From positions 248,001 through 312,000 of the forward strand of contig JAPJBO010000157.1 of the NCBI GenBank assembly GCA_030068145.1: DNA of 64,000 nucleotides, read 5' to 3'. Positions within the stretch are counted from its first letter, which is position 1. The number at the start of each line of letters is the position of its first letter. Source of the stretch: Diplonema papillatum (Eukaryota > Euglenozoa > Diplonemea > Diplonemida > Diplonemidae). The notes under the pieces were generated by a model that saw only the letters and a program-made list of their open reading frames with translations, made no database searches and was not told the origin of the DNA. The translations under genes were made by a program, and so were the position numbers. Shown in pieces: positions 48,780 to 57,935 of the stretch.

Positions 48780-51700
48780 TTATCGTATCTTCGAGCTAGA
48801 CTTGATCTCGTGCATTAGCCAAGTGGCCCATTCTGTTGCTTTTCCGCTGGGCTCCTGATAGCGGACTCGCGCGCAAACAGACAGTATGACTGCTGTGTTG
48901 CGGGCTGCAAATTCATCCAATACTTGTCTGTACGTTACCTCACTCTGTCCAAAGATGCGCGTGAGGTTGGCTTCGGGTCCGTAGCATAGAATATGTCGTT
49001 CATCGCCAGCCGTCAGGACATGATCTGCACTTCCTCGGTGGTAGCAGCCTTCTACGGCGCACTCGTTGCGGGTTTTGAACGGCATGATGGCTCTACGGGT
49101 GAGTGCTTGGAGGAGATCCGTAGCTCCATGCAGGTTCCGCAGCGCCCGCAGGGCTTGTGCGCTGAGGCAGCGAGGTGGTACGTCGGTAGATAGTCGATTA
49201 CGGACCGCGGTGTCGCGACTGTCGGTACGGTTTCTCCTCGCGAAGAGTCCGTTTTCTTCGAGTTGCACCAGGTCACCATTGTTGTCTTCGGTATCGTCTT
49301 CTTGCCACCGTTGGCACAGCCTGGCAACGTTGGCCTTGCGGTAGCACCATTCGACATTGAATGTGCTGCTTTTTTGGTAAGCGGCGTTTGCTGCGACGTC
49401 TGCCGCGTTGATGTCGGCATTGTCGCTGTGTCCCCTGGCCCACTGCACATCTGGGAGAGTGCACAGCACCATGGCGACCGGGTCCCCTTTGCGGGGGTTC
49501 CTTAACCGGGCGATGGCGCTCATGCTGTCGCTTCGCGGCTTGGCCATCGCGTGGGGCTTGACTTCCTTCAGTGCAGTCGCTAGAACCATCATCGCACACA
49601 ATTCTGCTTGTGTGCTCGAGCTGATCCTCCCATGGATCTTCGCACCGTAGGCCCTGCCGTTGACGCAAATTCCGACAGCGCCTCTGCCTTCTTTTTCCAG
49701 GTAGCTCCCGTCGGTTGCTACTCTGACGACATCGCCGCTTGCTTCAGCTTCTCTGAGCGCCCTCTCGGTCCATGTTATGACGTAGGGCTTTCGCACCCTC
49801 CGCGGTGGGCGCAGCTCGAATCCGGTTGCTGGGATTCTGCCTTCCGTCAGGTCGGGGTGGGCGGCCAGGTAAGCCCTTACCTTTTGCTGTTCAGAGAAGT
49901 CCTTTATCGGTGTCATTCCGTATCCAAAGGAGCAGGCCGGATATCCTGAGATTCCATTGCTTCCATGGTGTCTTGGGATGAGTTTTGTGTAAGCGGCTTG
50001 CAACTTGGGGTGCGTCGGGTCGAAGCACTTCGAGACTGCCTGTATGGCGAGCGTTGGCAGCGCATAGCTTCTGTAGAGCTCACTCTTGCCTCGAGTGGAG
50101 CAGTAGTAAGACTGCGAGATCATTGCACAGACTCTGCTGAAGCGTTCGACTCTTTTCCGATTACGTGCACAGGATGCGTGGTCGTTGTCTCCGTGTAGGC
50201 ATCCCCCGAGAAGTCTAGTGGACAGCCGCGTCGTCACCGTGCCAAGACCGGGAATCGGTATCTTGCTGACCCTCGAAGCGACCACCACTAGCTTTCTTCG
50301 GGCCAACTTAAAGCCCCTGCTTGTCATCCAGTCGTTGAGCACCTGTACTTGAACCGGGACCGATTTGACCGCTGCGAGAGATGTAAGGTCGTCAACGTAG
50401 GCTTTGCACTGTGTGAGGTCTGGCGGGTCCGCTGTGTAATACAGGTAGAGTATCACGCTCAGTGGGGAACCCTGCAGCAGTCCTCTCCTCAGCGCCATAG
50501 GCGGGGTAAAACCTTCGTTAGTGGTCAGCGTATACCACTGCGACTCTAACACTGCCTCGATCGATCTCGCCCACTCGTCTCCGAAGTCGTTGCGTATTTT
50601 TTCCAGTAGCTTGTCGTGTGGTACTGTGTCGTAGGCTGCTTCGATGTCAGCGATGACAACTGCTGGGTCCTCTTCGTCGCCGCCGTCCATCCATTCTTGC
50701 GCCCGCTGGAGGATCTCGAGGGTGGCATGCTGCCGCTGGCATCCGTATTGGAAGTCTTTGGCTTTAATCCGCTCAATGCAGAGGTCTCGGATCTTGAGGT
50801 AGACGCAGACGTGGAGGAATTTTAGCATCAGTGGCATGATGGCAATTGGTCGGTAGGCGTTCGGGGAGGTTTTTGGGATGCCGGGTTTCGAGATGAGAAA
50901 AATCCATGACAGCGCATGTTCGTGCGGGATTCCGGCTTCCAGCCACTCGTTAAAAGTGTCAGCTACAGTCGTAATTTCTTTTGGGCGGAGTGTGGATAAG
51001 AACGTTGCCGACAGGTCGGTCGTCCTAGCCTTCTTCTTCACGAATGGAATCGCTGTCTCTACGTCTTCCGGCGACAGTTTGTGGTGTCTCTCGGTCTCCT
51101 CTTTTTTTTCCATCGGTCTAGGGGCTCGCGTTGCTACCGCGTCGTATCTGCTCTGGAACCGGTCAACTACGGCGGCGACATTCAGGACTCTCGGGGGCTC
51201 GTACGGTCGTCGTTGTTGGAGGGCGTGGTTGCTGGTTTCGCCCCTGGTGGCGTAGGCGATTCGTTTCCGAATGTCGCTGACCTGGCGGTTCATCTCCTTC
51301 TTGTCGGCTTCGTCGGTGGCATTGCGTCGCTTCAACATCCTCGTATTTAACGCTCGCTGGAGTCGCGCAATCTTCGTCGTGCGGTATCGGGGCGGCCGGT
51401 ATGCGATTGGGCTTAGCATTGTTGCCATGAGGCCATCGAAGTCGTCTGCGGTTGGTCGGTCGTTTTTGGGGTATCTCATGGGCGGGATGATCTTTACGAT
51501 CGTGTGGTCGTATTCAAGGCTGATCGCTGCATGGTCACTGCCTCCGGTGAACCGGGCTGATTCGAAGGTGCAGCTTGTGTTGCGGGGAACAAAGACTCTG
51601 TCCAGCGATGTATCTGCGTTGCTCCTGTGGTATGTAGTGCGTCCTCGCACCAGTTCGTCCCCTGCGTTGCGTCTGACGATTCCCTCGACTGTTGGTGTGG

Positions 51701-52601
51701 TGTTGCCGTTGAAGTCGCCGGTAACTACGTATTCTCCCACGCAGCGCCTCATGGTGTTGACGATCCAGCTGCCGAGTGCCTCCGCCTCTGCCCTTGGGGT
51801 GTTGTTCACCACATACACTGAGATCACCCGCAGGACGTGTTCCCCGATTTTAAGATCGGCAAAGCAGCACGAGCGGTGGGACCCAGTCCGCAGTACTTGC
51901 ATCGTAGAGTCAGTTCGAATCAGAATGCTGCTGCGTGCGATCCGCTTCTGTCCATTCGTCTCTGTTGCTGTGACTAGCGGGTTCCAGCCCTTGAGGAGCG
52001 CCACGTCTTCAAATACGCGGGGATCCCTTCCAATCTCACTCGCTGTGAGGATGTGTGTTCTGGGTAGGAGGTCGAAGTAGGCTACCAGGCTTTTCTTGCA
52101 GCAGGAGTTGCAGCTAGCGATGCGCACTTTGCTTTGGCCGGCGTTGTTACGACGATGGTCTGCGATGATACGATGGTTTTCGGGGTTGTTTTGGGTGCCT
52201 CCACGGGGGAAGGTAGGTGGGAACATGGTGAGCTGAACTGTTGATTGGTTGGTTGAGGAGTTGGGCTGCTGTAGCGCTACTCGCGGCTCGGTGGTAGGCA
52301 GGTGTAGTGCCCCCGACACGGTGCTGAGTGGTGCATCTGGTAGAATCGGTGGATGATAAGTTGAGGTAGGGATGATCAAGTTGGGAAGGCGGGCGTCGCT
52401 CCGTGCAGTGATGGGTGTTGGCAGGAGGGGCACAGATGATGATGCGAGGGCTGGGTTTGGGAAGAGGGGAGGCCCAGCTGATGTCGTGGGCGCGTTAACT
52501 TGAATTGGCGGTGGTTGTGGTTGTGGTTGATTGTCGATAGGGCTGCAGTTGGTCGTCTGCGACACAGGGCTTGACGTCGTCACTGCTTCGGTAGGTTGAT
52601 A
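48780..52601 (-). CDS. LINE ORF2: APE endonuclease, RT, RNase H, zinc knuckle
   Basis: Makes the nick and the cDNA for retrotransposition. The frame is open directly after the ORF1 stop. A GTG stands at 52583 and the first ATG only at 52226 (codon 120 counted from that GTG), so 1267 codons are counted from the GTG. Endonuclease about 150-355: E183 in ASEIG, GDFNG 289-293, D328 in SLDRVFV, SDH 349-351. RT about 555-775: YRPIA, D646 in ADIEAAYD, GLLQGSPLS, and AYVDD with D731/D732. RNase H about 950-1070: D958 (ATDGS), E994 (AELCA), D1019 (SDS), D1062 (AADVA), with a GHSDN loop. C-terminal C1175-x4-C1180, H1188, C1200. The Pro/Ser-rich first ~120 residues could be linker or leader. Confidence 0.92.
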   Translation of the reverse strand, partial: YQPTEAVTTSSPVSQTTNCSPIDNQPQPQPPPIQVNAPTTSAGPPLFPNPALASSSVPLLPTPITARSDARLPNLIIPTSTYHPPILPDAPLSTVSGALHLPTTEPRVALQQPNSSTNQSTVQLTMFPPTFPRGGTQNNPENHRIIADHRRNNAGQSKVRIASCNSCCKKSLVAYFDLLPRTHILTASEIGRDPRVFEDVALLKGWNPLVTATETNGQKRIARSSILIRTDSTMQVLRTGSHRSCCFADLKIGEHVLRVISVYVVNNTPRAEAEALGSWIVNTMRRCVGEYVVTGDFNGNTTPTVEGIVRRNAGDELVRGRTTYHRSNADTSLDRVFVPRNTSCTFESARFTGGSDHAAISLEYDHTIVKIIPPMRYPKNDRPTADDFDGLMATMLSPIAYRPPRYRTTKIARLQRALNTRMLKRRNATDEADKKEMNRQVSDIRKRIAYATRGETSNHALQQRRPYEPPRVLNVAAVVDRFQSRYDAVATRAPRPMEKKEETERHHKLSPEDVETAIPFVKKKARTTDLSATFLSTLRPKEITTVADTFNEWLEAGIPHEHALSWIFLISKPGIPKTSPNAYRPIAIMPLMLKFLHVCVYLKIRDLCIERIKAKDFQYGCQRQHATLEILQRAQEWMDGGDEEDPAVVIADIEAAYDTVPHDKLLEKIRNDFGDEWARSIEAVLESQWYTLTTNEGFTPPMALRRGLLQGSPLSVILYLYYTADPPDLTQCKAYVDDLTSLAAVKSVPVQVQVLNDWMTSRGFKLARRKLVVVASRVSKIPIPGLGTVTTRLSTRLLGGCLHGDNDHASCARNRKRVERFSRVCAMISQSYYCSTRGKSELYRSYALPTLAIQAVSKCFDPTHPKLQAAYTKLIPRHHGSNGISGYPACSFGYGMTPIKDFSEQQKVRAYLAAHPDLTEGRIPATGFELRPPRRVRKPYVITWTERALREAEASGDVVRVATDGSYLEKEGRGAVGICVNGRAYGAKIHGRISSSTQAELCAMMVLATALKEVKPHAMAKPRSDSMSAIARLRNPRKGDPVAMVLCTLPDVQWARGHSDNADINAADVAANAAYQKSSTFNVEWCYRKANVARLCQRWQEDDTEDNNGDLVQLEENGLFARRNRTDSRDTAVRNRLSTDVPPRCLSAQALRALRNLHGATDLLQALTRRAIMPFKTRNECAVEGCYHRGSADHVLTAGDERHILCYGPEANLTRIFGQSEVTYRQVLDEFAARNTAVILSVCARVRYQEPSGKATEWATWLMHEIKSSSKIR

Positions 52602-53705
52602 TTACAGCCTGGGTGGGGTTCTCGGTGGTGGTGTCCATCCGGCTTCGCCGGGAGCTGCTCGTTTTGTTCCACGCCTTTCTTCGTCATGTTTGTCCTGAGA
52701 CACTTCCCCCTCTTCGATCTGCGGCGGACCGTCGTCTTCTTCGTCATTGTTCTGCTCCTCTGTGTTGGTTACGTGCGTCGCTTGCTGTTGGTTGCCGTCG
52801 TCTTCTTCTGCAATTCCGCTTTCGTCGTCACTGGTGTCCTCCGCCAAATTAGGTTGGGCGTCCTCGGTGTCCGGCTTCATGAGGTGGCCGATCTGCCCAA
52901 ACCGCAGCACGTTCCCGAAAGGGGTTGCAAACGGGATCCTGGCGAGATCTGCTTCGTCCACAGGGTCGAGACCCTCCACGACATATGCAACGAAGCCCGG
53001 CCGCAGTCCGAACACCGGATACACCCGCAGTTGTTGACCAATCTGGGGGCGTATTGCTGCTGTGGCTAGCGCCCCGGAGATCTCCAGCGTGTGGAAAGTC
53101 CTGTCACAGCCCGTCAAGCCGAATTTTCCTTTCGATCTCTCCACGAACTGTTGTCGTTGATCTTCACGTCGGGCTTTGGTGACGATGTATCTGTCGCCGT
53201 GTTTCAGGGCCATTCCCGACGGGTCTAACAGCTCTGCCAGGTCCGTCCACTTGCCTTCAGTGTCGGGGCGCACCTTTATAAGGTATTCGTTTGCGCCTGT
53301 GCGCAGGACGCGGGCGTCCATCCTGGTGTCCTCGAGGGCCCGCATCACCTCGTGGAATGGGAGGATCGTGCTGTCCTTCCGTGCTTCTGCGCGTTGGAAC
53401 GTTTCCAGCTCAGTCCATCCCGGTTCTGGGAGTGCCCACTCTGCGTAGTACGCACTATATCCGGCTTCGCGGACCGCTTGAAAGATGGCCTTCTCGTCGC
53501 AGTTCTCCTTTACCCGTACCAACTTAATGGCGTTCGAGCGGAAGAAACCGGCTGCGTTCCGTACGTCCTCGATGGCTGCCTCGCCTCCCATTTTTTTGAA
53601 AAGGTTGCCGAACCCTTCCGCTGGTCCACAGATGGAAAGTAGCCGCTTGAGGTCGTCCTTAATGGACGACAGCTCGATGATGCGCTTTTCAGACACAGTC
53701 GACAT
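52602..53705 (-). CDS. LINE ORF1 protein
   Basis: 367 residues from ATG at 53705 to TAA at 52602-52604. By position this is the RNA-binding/nucleoprotein ORF of the LINE. The N-terminal ~40 residues are helical and charged (KRIIELSSIKDDLKRLLSIC). The middle is globular without a CCHC knuckle or PHD finger that I can see. Residues ~270-367 are very acidic and then basic/Pro-rich (RRGTKRAAPGEAGWTPPPRT). The frame is open upstream through an A-run to a TTG at 53801, but that part is flanking repeat and is excluded. It is in the same frame as ORF2, which starts right after the stop. Confidence 0.75.
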   Translation of the reverse strand: MSTVSEKRIIELSSIKDDLKRLLSICGPAEGFGNLFKKMGGEAAIEDVRNAAGFFRSNAIKLVRVKENCDEKAIFQAVREAGYSAYYAEWALPEPGWTELETFQRAEARKDSTILPFHEVMRALEDTRMDARVLRTGANEYLIKVRPDTEGKWTDLAELLDPSGMALKHGDRYIVTKARREDQRQQFVERSKGKFGLTGCDRTFHTLEISGALATAAIRPQIGQQLRVYPVFGLRPGFVAYVVEGLDPVDEADLARIPFATPFGNVLRFGQIGHLMKPDTEDAQPNLAEDTSDDESGIAEEDDGNQQQATHVTNTEEQNNDEEDDGPPQIEEGEVSQDKHDEERRGTKRAAPGEAGWTPPPRTPPRL

Positions 53706-53713
53706 TTCGGGGG

Positions 53714-53751
53714 TTTTTTTTTTTTTTTTTTTCCTGTTGACAACTTGTGCA
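53714..53751 (-). repeat. A-tailed retroelement end just upstream of the LINE
   Basis: On the minus strand CTGCACAAGTTGTCAACAGG then 19 A, ending nine bases before the ORF1 ATG. The same end is at 27522-27557. The LINE therefore seems to begin right after another element's A-tail. Confidence 0.5.
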
Positions 53752-54122
53752 GGGGTCTTTAAAAGTTTGGGGGTTGGAGCGGAAAACCCGGTGTCAGCCA
53801 AAAACCCGGTGTGAGGTCAAAATTTTCCAACACTTGGGCAGCAGGGATGCCTTGGGACGAAAATCTACGCTCTAAACCGGGGTTTTGGGGAATCGCACGG
53901 CATTCAGCGGTGACCCTACTGTAGCCCCGACCCGCACAGTAGGCTGACTTGACGCTTCGGGTGGGGGGAGACCTGCCCGCGCAGCGATATATTTTGTGGT
54001 GGTGAGCACCTTTTGGCTTCTGCGTACGTGTCGCCTCTGGTGCACGATTGAACCAGCGTTAAACTCCGGAACACCGATTCAGCAACTCTTTTTGTGACGG
54101 TTTTGTGTTTCTTAAAGGAGCC
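53752..54122. other. Intergenic, no gene recognised
   Basis: Contains AACCCGGTGTCAGCCAAAAA then CCCGGTGTGAGG, a short direct repeat also echoed near 56255-56295. Confidence 0.45.
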
Positions 54123-54452
54123 CTGCGCCGCAGGCGCGGAAACTTTTAAACGGTCGCACTTACGGATCAAAGCAGATGGGCAGTAGGGTGGCTCGTCACA
54201 ACTAGGTTGGCTGACATGTCAATTAAATCTGCGCCGCAGGCGCGGAAATTTTGACGGTCGCACTTACAGCCAAACAGATGGACGGAAACACGTTGGTTGT
54301 TCACCGGCTGCAGCAGGTTTTCGTTTTCGTCCTGCACAACGCCCCTGCAGTGCCTGCCACGGTGGAACACTGTGAACAGAATGAGCAAAGAATGCGGTAG
54401 CCCCATTACAAAAGATACTCAGCCAAAATACCTGCGCCGCAGGCGCGGAAAT
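54123..54452 (+). repeat. Three copies of a palindromic GC-rich motif
   Basis: CTGCGCCGCAGGCGCGGAAA occurs at about 54123, 54229 and 54432. The first two share ~45 bp (including CGGTCGCACTTAC and CAGATGG). The core GCGCCGCAGGCGC is nearly self-complementary. Confidence 0.8.
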
Positions 54453-54489
54453 TTTTTGGCGCCTTTCTGGCCAGCCAGCTAAGTACGAA

Positions 54490-54985
54490 GATCGCAAAAC
54501 AGTTTTCCATGAAACAAATTTCCGCCACTCTCATCAGGTTTCTGCCACGAGAAATTTCCACCGATGGGTTCCGTTAGAAAACATTTCCACCAACAATTTC
54601 TGTTAGAAAAGTTTTCCGCCAAGCTTCCCGTGAAAGAAATTTCCGCCGGTGGTTTCCGCCATGAGAAGATTTCCATCAGTTTTCTGTCGTGAGAAAATTT
54701 CTACCAACAGTATTCCACAAAGAAATTTCCGCCAGTAGTTTCCACGAGAAATTTCCACCGATGGGTTCCGTTAGAAAACATTTCCACCAACAATTTCTGT
54801 TAGAAAAGTTTTCCGCCAAGCTTCCCGTGAAAGAAATTTCCGCCGGTGGTTTCTGACATGAGAAAATTTCCATCAGTTTTCTGTCGTGAGAAATTTCCAC
54901 CAACAGTTTTCGGTCACGAGAGAAATTTCCGTCAGTAGTTTCCGCCACGAGAAAATTTCCATCAGTTTTCCGTCGTGAGAAATAG
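54490..54985 (+). repeat. Degenerate satellite of TTTCC(A/G)CC units
   Basis: Roughly 25-30-bp units such as AGAAATTTCCACCGATGGGT, TCTGTTAGAAAAGTTTTCCG and GAGAAAATTTCCATCAGTTT. A ~125-bp higher-order segment (from GAGAAATTTCCACCGATGGG) at 54548 is repeated near 54748. Confidence 0.85.
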
Positions 54986-55007
54986 CTATTTATTCACCGA
55001 GAGAAAA

Positions 55008-55096
55008 GTCGTTTTCTTGCACGAGGTTTTCCAGATTGCCACGAGAGCCCGCAGGGCTCGAGTGGCAATCTGGAAAACCGAGTGCAAGAAAACGAC
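55008..55096. repeat. 43-bp-arm hairpin with 3-nt loop
   Basis: Arms 55008-55050 and 55054-55096 (GTCGTTTTCTTGCAC, GGTTTTCCAGATTGCCAC, GAGCCC) pair except for two dinucleotide mismatches. The loop is GCA. It lies between the satellite and the next inverted-repeat element. Confidence 0.85.
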
Positions 55097-55116
55097 GTCT
55101 CGAGGTAAGTAGATTG

Positions 55117-55677
55117 CTTTACTGCCGCATCACCTGACTTTTCTGCGTCCGAGAGAGCTACGCACAGGGTGTGGGAGACACCGAAGGCCAAGAAAGATGG
55201 CGTGCCACACACCAGCTACTGGCCAAGTTCCTGTCGTGTACAACAGCACAGTCGGCTCACACAGTGTACGCTGCACGTCAGCATCCCAAGTTTCCATGGC
55301 ACTGGCGGTCTCCGACTCCTGCTCCGCATCCTGCAACGAATGAGCTGGTCCTGCCATTCGAATCATTCTTCCGTTCGCTCAGTAGTGTCAGATCATGCGC
55401 GTCAACCTTGTCCCTTGCTGTTCTTTGGCACTGTGACTTCCACAGGAATGCACCTGAATTGCCCACGAAGACACCGGATTGCCCACGAATGCATCTGTAT
55501 TGCCCACAAAAGCACCTGGAAACCAAAACTGCTATGCGTGCAAGAAAAGTAGTTATGCGTGCAAGAAAAGTAGTTATGCGTGCAAGAAAAGTAGTTATGC
55601 GTGCAAGAAAAGTAGCTATGCGTGTAAGAAAAGTAGCTCTCAAGGATGCAGAAAAGTCAGGTGACAGGCAGTAAAAT
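55117..55677. mobile_element. 560-bp element with ~34-bp inverted ends in satellite
   Basis: Left TTTACTGCCGCATCACCTGA, CTTTTCTGCGTCC and right, inverted, TTTTACTGCCTGTCACCTGA, CTTTTCTGCATCC. Satellite of one kind lies on both sides (54490-54985 and 55678-55945). The inside has a 167-codon frame without a domain and a 21-bp tandem repeat. Confidence 0.6.
55540..55640 (+). repeat. 21-bp tandem repeat, 5 copies
   Basis: Unit TATGCGTGCAAGAAAAGTAG plus T or C. One frame reads YACKKSS repeated, which is not evidence for a gene. Confidence 0.95.
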
Positions 55678-55945
55678 TTACACCAACAGTTTCCCACGAA
55701 AGAAATTTCCGACAGTAGTTTCCACGAGAACATTTCCATCAGGTTTCCGCCACGAGAAAATTTCCATCACTATTCTGTCGTGAGAGAAAATTTCCACCAC
55801 AACAGTATTCCACAAAAGAAACTTCCGCCAGTAGTTTCCACGAGAAAATTTCCATCAGTTTTCTGTCCGTGAGAAAATTTTCCACCACCAGTTTCCCTTC
55901 CCACGAAAGAAATTTCCGCCGGTAGTTTCCAAGAGAAAATTTCCA
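55678..55945 (+). repeat. Second block of the TTTCC satellite
   Basis: Same units and orientation as 54490-54985 (AGAAATTTCCGACAGTAGTT, GAGAAAATTTCCATCAGTTT). Confidence 0.85.
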
Positions 55946-56002
55946 GCCTACACAGTGACAAAACAGAATTCTGGAAAAAAAAATTCCCCAGAAATTTTCT
56001 GA

Positions 56003-56232
56003 CTTTTTTTTTGTATAAGCACCTGCTTTGTAGGAAATGCTTGAGGAGACTGCCAGTTGCGATAGATCAAAGGAGGTAAATGTGCTGTAGCTGTAGCCCG
56101 CACGAAACACAGGTAAATCTGGTTTTGTGGCTGGCGCAAGCGTTCAACAAAAAAGACCCACTTTGTAGTTGTATTGTTTTCTCCCCCTCTAGCCTCCTTC
56201 GAAATGAGCACAAGGCAGTCCCTCGAGTATTT
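56003..56232 (-). mobile_element. A-type short element, minus strand
   Basis: On the minus strand AAATACTCGAGGGACTGCCT through GGCAGTCTCCTCAAGCATTT, CCTACAAAGCAGGTGCTTAT, AC and nine A. Complete. CTACAG is duplicated internally. Confidence 0.78.
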
Positions 56233-56575
56233 TTTTCCCCTCTTTTTTTGACACACCGGGTTTTCCCGGTGTCTGACACCGGGACACCGGGTTTTTAAAG
56301 TCCCCTGGCAGATTTGCAGGGTAAAACTGTTCGTTGCTCGCCACAGTTAAGGCACTCTGGGCACTCTGGGTACCGTGGGTAGTGAGGTTATTCGTATGAT
56401 GGAGTTTTAGTTGGCGGAAACCGGCTGTATTGTGCAGCACGTGAGCAATCAGCTGAGCGACTTAAAGAATTGGGGCTATAAACGGCCTCACGTGACAGTT
56501 GGGCGGTGGAATTTGACTGTTGCAACAATACTCGAGCAATGGCTGTATACGGTCGGGTGGCGTGAGGCGGCCTTT
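56233..56575. other. Intergenic, no gene recognised
   Basis: Starts with an inverted cluster of CCGGTGTC/GACACCGG around 56253-56292. Otherwise unremarkable. Confidence 0.4.
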
Positions 56576-56703
56576 CATCATCAACTGACCAAAGGAGATG
56601 AAACCGATGAGACAAGAGTCTTGTTGTTCTTCGCGTGCACGGGGCTTAAACCTCTCTTCGCTTTATACTTCATGTGCAACCGCTGTTCCGGAAACGTTGC
56701 CAG
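56576..56703 (+). mobile_element. C-type element, 3' part
   Basis: CATCAACTGACCAAAGGAGA, TTCTTCGCGTGCACGGGGCT, AAACCTCTCT, CATGTGCAACCGCTGTTCCG, GAAACGTT in the C order on the plus strand. The left end and the tail are missing. Confidence 0.6.
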
Positions 56704-57144
56704 GCCAATTTCAGCTTGCCCGGCGGTTGTGTGGCACCGCGCGCGCGCAGCCAGGCGGCGCGCGAAAAAGCGACATCTTCGCGGAGCTCGCACGCGAAGT
56801 TGACGAAGAGTTTGCGGCCCTTGGTCTCGCGTGCACAATCCAGCAATTCGACGCCGAGGTGAAGTTCTTGTACGGCTACCCGCACACCGCCTTCATCACC
56901 ACAGACGTCACCACCAACATACGCTGCCCAGGCATTCCCGCAGAGAGCAAGGCAGACAGCTCCACGAGCAGTTGAAGGCTGACTGGCAAGCCTTCCACAG
57001 CGTCAGCACGGCGCCCGCCCCCCTGGAGCATGTATCCGCCCACTTGATGACAAGCGCCGAGCTGAGGCAGTGCTTGTACATCTATAGGCCTGATGAGCTC
57101 GATCACTTGCTGGGTGAGGACAGCTGGAGCACTTCCAACCAGTA
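56704..57144 (+). CDS. Coding-like GC-rich stretch, unassigned
   Basis: Two frames look coding in turn: to about 56975, KSDIFAELAREVDEEFAALG then EVKFLYGYPHTAFITTDVTT; and from about 56960 to 57144, EQLKADWQAFHSVSTAPAPL then ELRQCLYIYRPDELDHLLGE. Either an intron or a frame disruption separates them. No start lies outside the C-type repeat and I do not recognise the family. It may be a decayed or captured host gene. Confidence 0.35.
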
Positions 57145-57354
57145 ACCCCGTCCACGCTCACAACGAGTTCCCGCCCAGTACATCGCGATCAGAAAACCGT
57201 CAAAAAAGGTCTGCTATGCGGACCAAGAAATAGTCCAACTTTTTCCAGATTTCCAAACTGCCTCTTCTATTCAAGGTACCGCTTGTATTCAAGGTACCTC
57301 GTGTATTCGACCCCCCCCCCAGTAAAGTTTTGTTGAAGTGAAATCTGGGTTCAG

Positions 57355-57935
57355 TGGCAGGCGCTTACGCCGGCCACTGAACCCAGATTTGCCTGTGTTT
57401 CGTGTGGGCGACAGCACATTTACCTCCTTGTGTTTGTGTGATTTGTCGTGTAGGGGTAGACCCGCATGACCTCACGTCCGTTCAACACGTGATTCGGTAG
57501 TTGCAGCACTTGGGATCGCACTTCGGTTCTTTGTCTGGCAGTTATTGTCGAGCATTTCCTTCCAAGCTGGCGCTTATTGTTGTTGTTGAACGCTTACGCC
57601 CGCCACTAAACCCAGATTTACCTGTGTTTCGTGTAGGCTACGGCACGTTTACCTCCTTGTGTTTGTGTGAGTTGTCGTGCAGGGGTAGACCCGCATGACC
57701 TCACGTCCGTTCAACACGTGATTCGGTAGTTACAGCACTTGGGATCCCTTCGGTTCTTTGTCTGGCAGTTATTGTCGAGCATTCCTTCCAAGCTGGCGCT
57801 TACTGTTGTTGTTGAACGCTTGCGCCCGCCACTAAACCCAGATTTAGCTGTGTTTCGTGTAGGCTACGGCACGTTTACCTCCTTTGGCAACTGGCAGTCT
57901 CCTCAAGCATTTTTCCTGCAAATCAGGTTCCTACA
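57355..57935 (+). repeat. Tandem chimeras of A- and B-type elements
   Basis: A period of about 228 bp: an A-type half (GAACGCTTACGCCCGCCACT, AAACCCAGATTTACCTGTGT, GGCTACGGCACGTTTACCTC) changes at CTCCTTGTGTTTGTGTGA into a B-type half (GTAGACCCGCATGACCTCAC to GCGCTTATTGTTGTTG), then back to A. Starts at about 57362, 57590 and 57818. The last unit ends as A and overlaps the stop of the TENT4-like gene. Confidence 0.8.

Larger units (their letters stand above)
48603..53710 (-). mobile_element. Non-LTR retrotransposon (LINE) with ORF1 and ORF2
   Basis: About 5.1 kb on the minus strand: ORF1, then ORF2 with APE-type endonuclease, reverse transcriptase, RNase H and a C-terminal CCHC knuckle, then a short 3' region of two tandem units. 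This domain order is that of RNase-H-bearing clades such as I and Tad. I do not fix the clade. All expected catalytic residues are present and the only in-frame stop is between the two ORFs. The exact 5' end and target duplication were not found. Confidence 0.9.

Noticed and set aside
52602-52604. Alternative genetic code in which TAA is sense
   Set aside because: The LINE junction could suggest it, but the IQ/LRR, TENT4-like and HECT frames end normally at TGA and CDC14 at TAA; one in-frame TAA in a transposon is not enough.
53706-53801. ORF1 start at 53801
   Set aside because: The codon there is TTG and the extension translates flanking repeat and an A-run; the ATG at 53705 is preferred.
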